Positions 1-8,027 are shown, counted from the stretch's first letter. The stretch: DNA of 64,000 nt from Lentzea sp. NBRC 105346 (GCF_030269605.1 NZ_BSTQ01000020.1:62001-126000), one strand, 5' to 3'. Notes: generated by a model from the letters alone, not told the origin. Made by a program: numbers and translations.

Positions 1-718
1 GGTGGACGGCGTGGACGACTGCGCCGCATTGCACGGCACTCGTGTCACCGGCGGCGACTTGCGCGACGGTCCAACGGTGCATTTGACGGCGACCGCAATC
101 GGCCGCTGCGCCCCCGGCGGCCGACTGAGCAGACGCGGAGCCCGAGAGGGCGATCGGCTCATGTTGATCGGCTCCCCCGGCTGGCTGTGGGCGGCAGTAC
201 TCGTCCACGAGGGCCACGCATCGCTGTCCATGGACGACACCCAGACCCTCCGCGAGCGTGCCTGCAAACCGCAGGCCCAACTGAAAGCCGGCCAGCTACT
301 CGCATCCGAGCGCCTGGCAACGTCAGCCATGGACGTGTCCGACGGCCTGTACGCGAGCGTCCGCAGCATCTGCGAAACGAACGAACTGGGTGCCTTGATG
401 GCCCCTGACATCGAACTCGACCCACTGCTGATGAAAGTGTGCTCGCAGGCAGGCCTCAGACCGTTCTCCCTGGCGGAAACGTGGGGCGACTGGAGCCTGC
501 TGGTGACCGTACGCCCCGAACACGTGCACCGAACCCAGGCCCTGCTGGCAGCCTTATCCATAGAAGCCCGTGAGATCGGCGTCCTGACACCTCTTGCCGA
601 GGGCATCCGCCGTGGCGACCCACAGACCCCATGGAATGGCATCGCCCAAGAACGCTTCTCGAAGCGGTCGTGGCACGGCACCACGATGGCGGACCTGCTC
701 ACAGACCTGCTGAAATGA
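1..718 (+). CDS. ThiL-like AIR synthase-related protein, 5' end outside the window
   Basis: The reading frame is open from the window edge to a TGA at 716-718, giving about 238 C-terminal residues. A GGD segment near the start and the AMDVSDGL motif about 110 residues in match the AIR synthase/ThiL superfamily, which uses such Asp residues to hold Mg-ATP. Thiamine-monophosphate kinases are about 320 residues, so roughly a quarter is missing upstream. Similarity is to the superfamily, so thiamine-phosphate kinase activity is an inference. It is host DNA just outside the left prophage end. Confidence 0.7.
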   Translation, partial: VDGVDDCAALHGTRVTGGDLRDGPTVHLTATAIGRCAPGGRLSRRGAREGDRLMLIGSPGWLWAAVLVHEGHASLSMDDTQTLRERACKPQAQLKAGQLLASERLATSAMDVSDGLYASVRSICETNELGALMAPDIELDPLLMKVCSQAGLRPFSLAETWGDWSLLVTVRPEHVHRTQALLAALSIEAREIGVLTPLAEGIRRGDPQTPWNGIAQERFSKRSWHGTTMADLLTDLLK

Positions 719-726
719 TCCGTGTC

Positions 727-751
727 CTGTGCCCGCAATTCGCGGGCACAG
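727..751. terminator. Perfect hairpin after the ThiL-like gene
   Basis: CTGTGCCCGC and GCGGGCACAG form a perfect 10-bp stem with a 5-nt loop, 8 nt after the stop of the upstream gene and before the left attachment repeat. Probably a host terminator, serving the ThiL-like gene and, before integration, the tRNA-Pro on the other strand. There is no clear U tract. Confidence 0.6.
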
Positions 752-760
752 AACCCAACC

Positions 761-807
761 GTCGGGGCGACAGGATTTGAACCTGCGACCCCCCGCTCCC
801 AAAGCGG
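761..807. repeat. attL: tRNA-Pro 3'-end remnant
   Basis: These 47 bp are identical to 42431-42477 and correspond to the anticodon, variable and T-arm part of tRNA-Pro on the minus strand. The adjacent sequence beyond the core (808 onward) does not complete a tRNA, so this is the remnant half left by integration. It lacks the TGG that encodes CCA in the right copy. Confidence 0.95.
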
Positions 808-815
808 TGAGCAGT

Positions 816-881
816 GAGCGCTGTGCTTACGTATGGAATCCCCAGGATATCGCTGAGCGCAAATCCCCCAGTTGGGGTGTC
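816..881. other. Candidate integrase arm sites, left end
   Basis: Two short sequences recur at both prophage ends in the same orientation: GAGCGCTGTGCT at 816-827 (copy at 42370-42381) and CCAGTTGGGGTGTC at 868-881 (copy at 42353-42366). Joined in attP they would flank the core as P and P' arms, as known for tyrosine integrases. The 14-mer at the right end also overlaps the translation element in front of the integrase, so its role is uncertain. Confidence 0.5.
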
Positions 882-890
882 TGAGAACGA

Positions 891-1226
891 TCACACCAGG
901 CGCAGGAACGGGCGCGGCTGCTCGGGCAGCGTCGGCACCTCGTACTCGGCGCCGACGGCGATCTCTCCCCCGGCCCACCCGGTACCTCCGTCGTCGCGTT
1001 CGACCACGGTTCTCCCTCTGCACAGGGCCTCGATGCCGCTCTGCATGAGGAACATGGCCTCGTCGAGCGGCAGTCCGAGTTGGATGTAGACCGTGTTGGT
1101 CTCGCGGTCGATGATGGCCGGCACCTCGAGGTCCTCGATGAGTTCAACGGCGATGCGGCGGATCTGGTGTAGCGCTGCGTACCCCCGAGCAACCAGGGCG
1201 GCAGAGGCAGAGTCTGCAGTGGTCAC
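891..1226 (-). CDS. Hypothetical prophage protein, 111 aa
   Basis: Unrecognised acidic protein starting with GTG at 1226. It is the leftmost prophage gene, transcribed toward attL and downstream of the repressor on the same strand, separated from it by an AT-rich 118-bp gap that probably holds its own promoter. No membrane segment, cysteine cluster or known motif is visible. The position suggests a lysogeny-expressed function, but that is only inference from location. Confidence 0.6.
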   Translation of the reverse strand: MTTADSASAALVARGYAALHQIRRIAVELIEDLEVPAIIDRETNTVYIQLGLPLDEAMFLMQSGIEALCRGRTVVERDDGGTGWAGGEIAVGAEYEVPTLPEQPRPFLRLV

Positions 1227-1344
1227 GTGGGCCTTACCGTCAGCGATCTAGTTCACGTTACAACGAATATCTATCGATCACCTGTTCGGAGCAACTTAGC
1301 TAACGGAACTATTTAGGCGCGTCGCGCTGGCCGCCCGTATGCGT

Positions 1345-1773
1345 CTAGGATCGCCCGCCCTCGCCCTTCTTGCGCCGCGCCGGCTTCTTCGCGCCAACGA
1401 CCTCGAACCGGCCGGGCTGCTCGGCGACCTTTTCGAGAGTGGGCGCGGGGCGCGCACCGGTCTTGATGCGTCGTTCAACCTCGGCAAGCAGCTGTTCGTC
1501 GGACAGTGTTCCCGCCGGGCTGTGAACGACCTTGGCCTTGGCTTCCTCGGGTGTGAGAATGCCCGCGGCGACGACCACCTCGAGCAGCGGTCTGCCGATG
1601 GCGTGCGCGACTGGCCGCAGGTTCTCGACGGACGGCGTCGTCTGTCCGGAGATCCATCGGCTGATGATGGCTTGGCTGACGCCAGCCTCTAGTCCGAGCT
1701 GGGTGATGTTCCAGCCCTTACGGTCCATGTGCCCTTTGAGGTAAGGGCCAAAGGTCCCCCGATCTTGGTCCAT
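1345..1773 (-). CDS. Phage repressor, XRE-type helix-turn-helix
   Basis: 142 aa. Residues about 20-60 form a Cro/CI helix-turn-helix (ITQLGLEAGVSQAIISRW), followed by a variable helical part and a basic tail ending in KKPARRKKGEGG. The ATG at 1773 was chosen because the longer frame runs through the operator repeats. No SD precedes it, so the mRNA may be leaderless. It diverges from the Cro-like gene at 1896 across a TGCATGCA-rich operator, the classic immunity layout. No LexA-like autocleavage domain is visible. Confidence 0.8.
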   Translation of the reverse strand: MDQDRGTFGPYLKGHMDRKGWNITQLGLEAGVSQAIISRWISGQTTPSVENLRPVAHAIGRPLLEVVVAAGILTPEEAKAKVVHSPAGTLSDEQLLAEVERRIKTGARPAPTLEKVAEQPGRFEVVGAKKPARRKKGEGGRS

Positions 1774-1901
1774 GCATACAGCGTACTTGCATGCATGCAT
1801 ACGTGCACAGCCCTGAACCGGTATTGGAACCAAACGTCCTAATTGCACGCGTGTGACTTCTTGCATGCACGTATGCATTCGTATAACGTGCATGCATGCA
1901 G
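1774..1901. promoter_or_regulatory. Divergent operator-promoter region of the immunity switch (P1)
   Basis: Repeated TGCATGCA and GTATGCAT words occur at 1771-1780, 1788-1807, 1861-1878 and 1888-1901. The rightward promoter has TTGCAT (1861-1866) and a good -10 TATAAC (1882-1887), which places the transcription start next to the ATG at 1896, so that message is probably leaderless. Positions 1861-1897 align without gaps to 10323-10359 with 29 of 37 bases identical, indicating a second site for the same regulator. Confidence 0.75.
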
Positions 1902-2156
1902 CCGACCACCTCCCCCGCAAGACCGAAGCCGGTCCGCATCCGCCGCGACGTCCTCACCGAGCACCGGACCGCGGCCGGCATCAACTCCGACGCTGAGCTC
2001 GCCAAGCGCATGGGCGTCGCCCCCTCGACGGTTCACCGCGTGCTGACGCACCAGGTCGAGCCGTCGGCCCGCTTCATCAAGGGCGTGCTGGACGTGCTGA
2101 CCGACGCCAGCTTCGCGGACTTGTTCGGCGACGAGCCCGAGACCAGCTCGTCATGA
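1896..2156 (+). CDS. Cro-like helix-turn-helix protein
   Basis: 86 aa with an XRE helix-turn-helix in the middle (AELAKRMGVAPSTVHRVL). The ATG lies inside a TGCATGCA operator repeat, 9 nt after the -10 box, so binding of the repressor or of this protein would block it directly. It is divergent to the repressor and first in the rightward early transcription unit. A hairpin at 2168-2213 follows it and may attenuate read-through. Confidence 0.75.
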   Translation: MQPTTSPARPKPVRIRRDVLTEHRTAAGINSDAELAKRMGVAPSTVHRVLTHQVEPSARFIKGVLDVLTDASFADLFGDEPETSSS

Positions 2157-2167
2157 CCCAGATGTGC

Positions 2168-2213
2168 GGAAGCCCCGCGGTCGCCGGAGACCAATCCGGG
2201 CGGCGGGGCTTCC
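2168..2213 (+). terminator. Early attenuator-like hairpin
   Basis: GGAAGCCCCGC and GCGGGGCTTCC pair perfectly over 11 bp around a 24-nt loop that itself contains GGTC...GACC. It sits between the Cro-like gene and the next start at 2246, a place where many phages control early read-through. No U tract follows. Confidence 0.55.
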
Positions 2214-2245
2214 AGGAGACGACTCACCCGACCAGGAGTGAACCG

Positions 2246-2557
2246 ATGACCACAGCATACGACACGGGTGTGTCCCGTACGGACCTCGCTGAGGCGGAGG
2301 CGTTGTCGCGCCTGCACAGCTACCTCCGCGTGGATGTGAAGGCCGACCCGACCGTGCCCGAGGGGCAGTGCGAGTGGTGCGGCAACGTCGGCGCGCTGAC
2401 GAGGAACCGCGTCACCGCGATCCCGAACCCGCACGAGACGACGGCGACGTTCGAGGAACTGTGCTGCCACCACTGCTTGAAGTCCGTTGTGGACAGCGCG
2501 GTTGAGGCGCACTGGTCGAAGGCCGGGCGCGACGTGCTGGTGGAGGTGGCGCTGTGA
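2246..2557 (+). CDS. Small putative zinc-ribbon protein, 103 aa
   Basis: The ATG at 2246 has a good SD (AGGAG at 2234-2238) and is preferred over an in-frame ATG at 2153 that would translate the hairpin. The C-terminal half holds CEWCGN and CCHHC, enough ligands for one zinc. Function unknown. Its TGA overlaps the GTG of the next gene. Confidence 0.65.
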   Translation: MTTAYDTGVSRTDLAEAEALSRLHSYLRVDVKADPTVPEGQCEWCGNVGALTRNRVTAIPNPHETTATFEELCCHHCLKSVVDSAVEAHWSKAGRDVLVEVAL

Positions 2558-2685
2558 ACTGGCTCGTCGTCTTCACGGGCACGTACGCGGTGCTGCTGCT
2601 GGTCGGTTTCGTCTGCGCGGCGTTCGGCGCGGCGATCGACAACCACGACGAGATCCTGCGCAACGAGTTGGGGGACAAGAGATGA
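2554..2685 (+). CDS. Tiny single-span membrane protein, 43 aa
   Basis: GTG start overlapping the previous stop, and its own stop overlaps the next ATG (ATGA). Residues about 3-27 form one hydrophobic helix followed by a short charged tail (DNHDEILRNELGDKR). Tight coupling on both sides supports translation. Role unknown. Confidence 0.6.
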   Translation: MNWLVVFTGTYAVLLLVGFVCAAFGAAIDNHDEILRNELGDKR

Positions 2686-2912
2686 GCCGCACCAGAGTCC
2701 CCGGCCTGCAGGACGTCGTGCGAGTGAAGGACGGCACGGTCCTGCCCGACGGCCGCGACGTCTCGGGCCTGCTGTTGACGGTCACGGGCACGCACGTCGC
2801 GTACTGCCTGGAACCGGCCGACATGACCGAGGTCGACGCCACGGAGTGGACCGGGGACAAGCCGATTCATCTGCTGGCGTCCCAAGTGGACGTTATGACG
2901 CCGCCGCGATGA
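2682..2912 (+). CDS. Hypothetical early protein, 76 aa
   Basis: ATG overlaps the upstream stop as ATGA and the stop overlaps the next ATG. No recognised domain; the sequence alternates short beta-like stretches with acidic turns. It belongs to the coupled run leading to the recombination genes. Confidence 0.6.
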   Translation: MSRTRVPGLQDVVRVKDGTVLPDGRDVSGLLLTVTGTHVAYCLEPADMTEVDATEWTGDKPIHLLASQVDVMTPPR

Positions 2913-3016
2913 ACACGAACTTCCCGGACGAGCTGGAGATCGCGCGCATCGTCCGTGACCACTTCGCGCGCCACGCCGACCACCTTGACCACATCTGCTT
3001 CGAGGAGCACCTGTGA
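2909..3016 (+). CDS. Hypothetical 35-aa early peptide
   Basis: Very short frame with ATG overlapping the upstream TGA and its TGA overlapping the GTG of the exonuclease gene. Histidine-rich and acidic (DHFARHADHLDHICFEEHL), perhaps able to bind metal. Existence rests on the two coupled overlaps. Confidence 0.5.
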   Translation: MNTNFPDELEIARIVRDHFARHADHLDHICFEEHL

Positions 3017-3933
3017 CGCTGGGAACCGCCGAGCACGTCGGCACCTTCGACGCCGGTTCGCCCGAGTGGCACGCCGCCCGCGCGAACACGATCACCGGGA
3101 GCCGCATCGCTGCGGTGATGGGGTTTAGCCCGTGGGAGTCGCGTTTCTCGTTGTGGCACCGCATGGCGGGCATGGTCGCGGACGAGGTCGAGAACGACCT
3201 GATGCGCTGGGGAAAGCTGCTGGAGCCCGTGATCTTGGGCGAGTACGCCCGCGAACACGACCTCTCCCTAAACACGCGGCCGGGAACCTGGCGGAACACC
3301 GCACGTGCGTGGCAGGTAGCGAACGTAGACGCGCTCGGACCACGCATCGTCGAGGCGAAGTACTCGCCGATGAACGACGGCTGGGGTGAGCCGGGAACCG
3401 ATCAGATCCCGGTCTACTACCGGGCGCAGTGCCTCTGGTACCTCGACACGTTCGGTGGCCCCGCGCAGGGTTTCGAGCGCGTCGACGTCGCCGTGTTCTT
3501 CGGAGTCACCGGATACGCCGAGTACCACGTGGACTACTCGGCGGACGAGTGCAGGCTGATGCGCAACGAGGCGCGCGCCTTCCTGGAGACCCTCCCGAAG
3601 GGGCAGAACCCCGGTGTCCGGCCGGACATCGACGCGCACAGCTCGACCTATGCGGTGCTACGCGAGCTCCACCCCGAAATCGACGACGAGGCGATCGAGG
3701 TGCCGGACGACGTTGCCGTGCCGTACCTGGACGCGATCGCCGCGCTGAAGAGCGCCACCGAGGAGCGGGAACGCACTGCGGGCGTCCTGCTCGACGCCAT
3801 GGGCAGCGCGCGCCGGGCAGTCCACAACGGACAACAGATCGCGATGCGGATTCCCGGCCGCGACGGCAAACCGCCATACCTCAAGCACACCCCGAAGAAG
3901 GCCACCGGCCAGAAAGTGAGCGCTGCAGCATGA
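3013..3933 (+). CDS. YqaJ-type viral recombinase exonuclease
   Basis: 306 aa. The N-terminal domain carries the YqaJ/lambda-exonuclease pattern: GSRIAAVMGFSPWES (29-43), an acidic E71 in WGKLLEP, D106 in ANVDAL, E114-x-K116 in RIVEAKYS, and Q139. This PD-(D/E)xK nuclease family degrades one DNA strand from ends and hands the remaining strand to an annealing protein. The partner is RecT immediately downstream, overlapping by ATGA. Together they form a Red-like system. Confidence 0.85.
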   Translation: MTLGTAEHVGTFDAGSPEWHAARANTITGSRIAAVMGFSPWESRFSLWHRMAGMVADEVENDLMRWGKLLEPVILGEYAREHDLSLNTRPGTWRNTARAWQVANVDALGPRIVEAKYSPMNDGWGEPGTDQIPVYYRAQCLWYLDTFGGPAQGFERVDVAVFFGVTGYAEYHVDYSADECRLMRNEARAFLETLPKGQNPGVRPDIDAHSSTYAVLRELHPEIDDEAIEVPDDVAVPYLDAIAALKSATEERERTAGVLLDAMGSARRAVHNGQQIAMRIPGRDGKPPYLKHTPKKATGQKVSAAA

Positions 3934-4784
3934 CCGAGACCATCACCTCCGCCGTCGCGACGCGCGACAACACGCCTGGCGGCCTGGTCAAGCAGTACAG
4001 CGAGAGTTTCACCGCGGTGCTGCCGTCGCACGTGAAGCCGGACACCTGGGTGCGTCTCGCGCAGGGCGCGCTGAAGAAGGGAAAGCGGGTCGCGGCGCCC
4101 GGCGGCGGCTCGTGCACCGAACTGGAACTCGCGGCCACCAACAACCCCGGCGTGTTCCTGGCGTCGCTGTTGGAGTCCGCGCGCCTCGGGTTGGAGCCCG
4201 GCACGGAGCAGTACTACCTCACGCCGCGCAAGGTGAAGGGCAGGCTGGAGATCCTCGGGATCGTCGGCTACCAGGGCTACATCGAGTTGATGTTCCGGGC
4301 GGGCGCGATCTCGTCGGTGGTCGCCGAGTGCGTGTACGGCGGCGACGAGTTCGAGTACCAGCCGGGCGTCCACGAGCGGCCGCTGCACCGGATCGATTGG
4401 GACGCCGAGGACCGTGGGCGTCTGCGGCTGGTCTACGCCTACGCAGTGATGAAGGACGGCGCTACGTCGAAGGTCGTGGTGCTGAACAAGGCCGCCATCG
4501 AGAAGATCAAGGCTTCGTCGCAGGGGGCGAACTCCGAGTACTCGCCGTGGGTGAAGCACGAGGCCTCGATGTGGCTGAAGTCCGCGGTGCGCCAGCTCGC
4601 CAAGTGGGTGCCGACGTCGGCCGAGTACATGCGAGAGCAGCTGCGCGCAGCGCAGGAGGTTGCCGCCGAACAGCGCCCGGCCGACTTCGCGCCGGGAGTC
4701 GAGACCGACGGCGAGCCCGCCGACCTTTCGCACCTGCCGGTCGTCGACGACGGGGTCATCGACGGCGAAGTGGTCGACGAGTGA
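3930..4784 (+). CDS. recT: RecT single-strand annealing protein
   Basis: 284 aa. It matches the RecT family from start to end, with the LASLLESARLGLEPG region, the LGIVGYQGYIELMFRAG segment and the acidic C-terminus typical of annealases. It promotes strand annealing and exchange with the 3' tails made by the adjacent YqaJ nuclease. The ATG at 3930 overlaps the nuclease stop. The acidic tail VDDGVIDGEVVDE may act as an auto-regulatory or SSB-like tail; this is inference. Confidence 0.9.
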   Translation: MTETITSAVATRDNTPGGLVKQYSESFTAVLPSHVKPDTWVRLAQGALKKGKRVAAPGGGSCTELELAATNNPGVFLASLLESARLGLEPGTEQYYLTPRKVKGRLEILGIVGYQGYIELMFRAGAISSVVAECVYGGDEFEYQPGVHERPLHRIDWDAEDRGRLRLVYAYAVMKDGATSKVVVLNKAAIEKIKASSQGANSEYSPWVKHEASMWLKSAVRQLAKWVPTSAEYMREQLRAAQEVAAEQRPADFAPGVETDGEPADLSHLPVVDDGVIDGEVVDE

Positions 4785-5053
4785 GTTCCCCGGCGGACAT
4801 GCCGCAGCGGCGGCCGGTGCACACCTACCGGCCGCCGCTGGAGAAACGCTCGCCTGCCCCGCCGATCCGCTGGCACTGCCGCAAGAAGCAGTACCCGGAC
4901 CAGGAAGCCGCGGACGCCGCGCTCGGCGAGGTCTGGTCGCGGGTGACCGGCCGCCAGCTCGAAGCCCACGCCTACCGCTGCCGGAAGCACGGCGACCACG
5001 AGGTGTGGCACCTCACCAAGCAAGACCAGGACGGACAGGAGGCTGTGTCGTGA
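4781..5053 (+). CDS. Small putative zinc-binding protein, 90 aa
   Basis: GTG overlaps the recT stop. Contains WHCRKKQY, HAYRCRKHGDHEVWHLT and a helical middle with Ala repeats, the layout of small phage proteins with one treble-clef or ribbon-like metal site. Function unknown; coupled to recT. Confidence 0.55.
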   Translation: MSSPADMPQRRPVHTYRPPLEKRSPAPPIRWHCRKKQYPDQEAADAALGEVWSRVTGRQLEAHAYRCRKHGDHEVWHLTKQDQDGQEAVS

Positions 5054-5304
5054 AGCGGAAAGACGCGCCGCCGGACGACTGGGTGGACGAGGAGATCGTC
5101 GACCGCGCCATCGGCCGCGCACTCAACTGGACGATCCGCGAAGCCGAGCGCTTCCAGGTTCCCCGACCGCTCACGCCGGCCGAACGGCGCGCGGTCGCCG
5201 AGCGGTTGGCGGCCCGTGGTTTGGGCGCGCACTACTTGATGAGGGCCTGCCGGATCACCGGCACGAACGCCAAGCAACTACTGCAGGAAGTGACGGCCGC
5301 ATGA
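5050..5304 (+). CDS. Hypothetical early protein, 84 aa
   Basis: GTG start overlapping the upstream stop, stop overlapping the next ATG. Mostly helical and charged, with LTPAERRAVAERLAARGLG and a possible helix-turn-helix-like ending (MRACRITGTNAKQLLQEV). No family recognised. Confidence 0.6.
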   Translation: MKRKDAPPDDWVDEEIVDRAIGRALNWTIREAERFQVPRPLTPAERRAVAERLAARGLGAHYLMRACRITGTNAKQLLQEVTAA

Positions 5305-5891
5305 CCGCAAAGCCGATCGAGGGCCGGACGTGGACCGGCCGCGCCACCAACAACACCGTCGCCGCGAACAGTCTCGTGCTGGAGGAGACGTCGAGGGACG
5401 ATGAGGCGATCAACGTGTGGGTGGCCGCGCCGGATGACGGTCCGAGCGTGCAGCTCACGGCTGCGCAGGCGCGGGAGTTGTCCCGCGACCTGGTGAAGCG
5501 CGCGGACCGTATCGACCCGCCGAAGCGCCGCCGCTGGGTCGATACTCCGCGTACTCCCGAGGCCATCCTCGCCGCGTTCCTGTCGGATGCCAACAAGGCG
5601 ACCGAGGAGGTCTGGGAAGACCCGCCCAGCGAGATCGACGTGTCGTGGATGCGCAGCATGGCGGTCGTCGACAACTTCACGTTGGTGGTCCTGCTGACCG
5701 AGCTGATGGCCGCCGCGCCGCACCGTGCGCAGGTTGTTGCGCGGGTGCTGTACGACGCGTGGGAAGACGGCGGGTCCATCCACGAGTGGATCTGGGAGTG
5801 GCACGAGAAGCACTCGAAGGGCCAGCCGATCGGCCTCGACCCGGCGCTTGTGCTGGAGCTGGAAGTCGAGAGACCGGAGGAGTATCGGTGA
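5301..5891 (+). CDS. Hypothetical early protein, 196 aa
   Basis: ATGA overlap with the previous gene and GTGA overlap with the next. N-terminal beta-rich half, C-terminal part rich in Trp and Glu (WEDGGSIHEWIWEWHEKHSK). No known motif; it belongs to the variable accessory part of the early operon. Confidence 0.65.
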   Translation: MTAKPIEGRTWTGRATNNTVAANSLVLEETSRDDEAINVWVAAPDDGPSVQLTAAQARELSRDLVKRADRIDPPKRRRWVDTPRTPEAILAAFLSDANKATEEVWEDPPSEIDVSWMRSMAVVDNFTLVVLLTELMAAAPHRAQVVARVLYDAWEDGGSIHEWIWEWHEKHSKGQPIGLDPALVLELEVERPEEYR

Positions 5892-6232
5892 CCGCGCCCA
5901 AGGACGAGTTCGCCGAGTCCCTGATCCCAGCCGCACCGCTTGTCCCGCCGTACGCCGCGCCGAAGAACCCCGACCCGTACGACAGCGACATCGAGCCCGT
6001 CGTCGGCGGCCGTGTCCGCGTGAACGTCTCGGGATGGGCCTACTGGAGTGTGTGGCTCGACGTCGAGTCCTACGTGGAGTGGATGGGCGACACGAACACC
6101 GCGCTCCAGCCGTCCGAATGCATTGCTGTCGCCCGCCGCCTGATCGTGGCCGCGGTCGTGTGCTGGTGGAAGCGCCTGCCCGACCAGCTGCGAGGGCGCT
6201 TGCGCTCGATGAAGGAGATGCGCCGTGGCTGA
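5888..6232 (+). CDS. Hypothetical early protein, 114 aa
   Basis: GTG start overlapping the upstream TGA. Contains a Trp/Tyr-rich centre (VSGWAYWSVWLDVESYVEW) and a C-terminal helix. It overlaps the next GTG by 8 nt. Function not recognised. Confidence 0.6.
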   Translation: MTAPKDEFAESLIPAAPLVPPYAAPKNPDPYDSDIEPVVGGRVRVNVSGWAYWSVWLDVESYVEWMGDTNTALQPSECIAVARRLIVAAVVCWWKRLPDQLRGRLRSMKEMRRG

Positions 6233-6653
6233 GACGTCCGCGCTGTTCGACGAGCCTGATCGGATCGACCTGTGGACCGCGTTCCCGCCCCGGCTCGTGC
6301 AGGCCAGCCAGTTCCACGACGGCCTTCGCTGGCTGCACGTCGGCGAGGACGGCGAGACGTTCGTGGCCCTCGGACACCCGGACGCCGGGCGGATCGTCGA
6401 GGTCGCCCGATTCCGGTGCGGCATGTGGGACAACGACATCGACCCGACGACGTTCGAGCAGACCTGGGCGCGGTTCCTCACCCACTGCCCCGACCATCTC
6501 GCCCAGCACACGGACGGTTGCACCTGGTGCGAGCTCATCCAGTTCGACGACGAGTGGTGGCTCGACTGGTCCAAACCGGACGGTCGGCCGCTCGACCACA
6601 ACGCCAGCACGCCGGGGTACTTCCCGGTCACCATCTGGGAGGTAATCCAGTGA
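6225..6653 (+). CDS. Hypothetical early protein, 142 aa
   Basis: GTG start inside the end of the previous gene. Acidic and Trp-rich, with a CTWC pair near residue 100 and CPDH before it, possibly a metal site. Stop overlaps the next GTG. Unknown function. Confidence 0.6.
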   Translation: MAETSALFDEPDRIDLWTAFPPRLVQASQFHDGLRWLHVGEDGETFVALGHPDAGRIVEVARFRCGMWDNDIDPTTFEQTWARFLTHCPDHLAQHTDGCTWCELIQFDDEWWLDWSKPDGRPLDHNASTPGYFPVTIWEVIQ

Positions 6654-6955
6654 CAGCCGCACTTCGAAGCGTTGGCGGTAGGTCCGAGATCGACAGCCTG
6701 ATCGAGCGCATCAAGAACACTGCCCGCGACCTGGAGCGCGCCAGCCGCGACGTGGAACACGCCGCGGACGAGGCGGTCTGCGCCGCCGAAGACGTGCGCG
6801 CCGCCGCTCGCGGCGAGATCGACGAGGCGCACTTGCAGAAGACGGTCCGTGAACTCGCCGAGCTGGTCGTCGGTCTGCACAACGACACCCACGCCGGACT
6901 CGTCCGCTGGTGCGAGCACGAGGTCTGCCGCAAAGCGTGGGAGGTGCTGTCATGA
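6650..6955 (+). CDS. Predicted coiled-coil protein, 101 aa
   Basis: GTG overlapping the upstream stop. Residues about 12-80 are an almost uninterrupted amphipathic helix rich in Ala, Glu and Arg (ERASRDVEHAADEAVCAAED), typical of a coiled coil. C-terminus carries CEHEVC. Role unknown. Confidence 0.6.
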   Translation: MTAALRSVGGRSEIDSLIERIKNTARDLERASRDVEHAADEAVCAAEDVRAAARGEIDEAHLQKTVRELAELVVGLHNDTHAGLVRWCEHEVCRKAWEVLS

Positions 6956-7314
6956 CGGACCAACTTGAACTGGCGTACGCCGACCGGCACGCCGGACAAG
7001 AGGCCAACCTCGCCGCCGGAACCGCCGGCCACCGCGACGACCGCGCCGTCGTCGAGCTCGCCGTCGCGACGTGCGCCCGCAGCGGCGCGGCGTTCACCGC
7101 GGACACCGTGCACCGGCTCGTCGCCACCGTGCGTCCCAACGGATACGACCGCAACCTCGTGTCGTCGGTGATGGGCGTGTGGGCCTCCAGCCACCGCATC
7201 GTCCGCGATGTCGAGGCCGGGCTCGCACCGTCCCGCAACCGGTCCCGCAAGGGCAGCAAGAACTCTTGGTGGCGCGGCAACCGGCAGCACGACGCCACCA
7301 AGGAGGCATCGTGA
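6952..7314 (+). CDS. Hypothetical early protein, 120 aa
   Basis: ATG overlaps the upstream TGA. The middle (residues about 25-80) looks like a small winged-helix region, and the C-terminus is strongly basic (SRNRSRKGSKNSWWRGNR), suggesting nucleic-acid contact. Inference only. Confidence 0.55.
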   Translation: MTDQLELAYADRHAGQEANLAAGTAGHRDDRAVVELAVATCARSGAAFTADTVHRLVATVRPNGYDRNLVSSVMGVWASSHRIVRDVEAGLAPSRNRSRKGSKNSWWRGNRQHDATKEAS

Positions 7315-7553
7315 GCAGGGCCAACATCATCGCCACGTTCGCGGTGTACGCCGGGACCACCGTTGAGTTCGAGCTCGACGTCGAGGGCATGACTGACCAG
7401 GAGATCGCGGAAGCAGTCGAGGCAGCGTCCGGCGACCACATCGACACCCGGCTGTGCCACCAGTGCGCGCACAACGTCGTCGACCCAGAGGCCCAAGAAC
7501 TGACGGGGCTGACGGTCGACGGCCGCGACATCGAGCTGACCGAGGAGGACTGA
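7311..7553 (+). CDS. Hypothetical early protein, 80 aa
   Basis: GTG start overlapping the previous stop. Short beta-rich acidic protein with one LCHQCAH cluster that could hold a metal. Next start follows after one base. Confidence 0.55.
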   Translation: MSRANIIATFAVYAGTTVEFELDVEGMTDQEIAEAVEAASGDHIDTRLCHQCAHNVVDPEAQELTGLTVDGRDIELTEED

Positions 7554-7554
7554 C

Positions 7555-7950
7555 GTGCCCCGCCTGATGTCCGTCGCGTTCACCGAGGACGCCGTGCGCA
7601 ACCGCACCAAGACCGTCACCCGCCGCAAGGGGTGGCAGTTCCTCAAGCCGGGTGACCGGCTCACCCTGTGCCGCAAGGTCATGGGCCGCAAGCCCGACGA
7701 GCCGCTCGTCCGCATCGCCGAAGTCGAGGTCGTCACTGTCGTCCGCGAACGCCTCGACCTGCTCGTGCTCTGGTTCGACGGCTACGGCGCACGCGAAATG
7801 GCCAAGGAAGGCTTCCCTGGCATGGATCCCGCCGAGTTCGTCGAGCGGTTCTTCGTCGAAGCGCAAGGCATCGGCCACAGCGACACCGTCACCCGAATCG
7901 AGTGGCGGTACCTCGACGAGGCCGCGCCGTTACCCGACACGGCGCCCTGA
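7555..7950 (+). CDS. ASCH-domain protein
   Basis: 131 aa. The N-terminal KTVTRRKGWQFLKPGDRLTL pattern with a following G-K/R-rich strand and VRIAEVEVV matches the ASCH fold, a PUA-like RNA-binding beta-barrel common in actinophages. Possible roles are binding RNA or modified nucleic acid; none is shown here. The gene ends just before a strong hairpin at 7964-7998. Confidence 0.65.
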   Translation: MPRLMSVAFTEDAVRNRTKTVTRRKGWQFLKPGDRLTLCRKVMGRKPDEPLVRIAEVEVVTVVRERLDLLVLWFDGYGAREMAKEGFPGMDPAEFVERFFVEAQGIGHSDTVTRIEWRYLDEAAPLPDTAP

Positions 7951-7963
7951 CCCCTGCCCACCA

Positions 7964-7998
7964 GCGGGCCGCGCCAACTCCCCCTCGGCGCGGCCCGC
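7964..7998 (+). terminator. Strong GC hairpin inside the early operon
   Basis: GCGGGCCGCGCC and GGCGCGGCCCGC form a perfect 12-bp stem with an 11-nt loop in one of the few true intergenic gaps of the early region. No U tract follows, so it may act as an attenuator or mRNA processing and stability site rather than a full terminator. Confidence 0.6.
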
Positions 7999-8027
7999 AC
8001 AAGCGTTTCCACAGAACGGAGTCCACA

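Noticed and set aside
1771..1901. TGCATGCA repeats as a CRISPR array
   Set aside because: Units are short, lack uniform spacers and lie at promoters; no cas genes are present.
2153..2245. Earlier ATG for the 103-aa gene at 2246
   Set aside because: It would translate the 2168-2213 hairpin; the ATG at 2246 has a proper SD.
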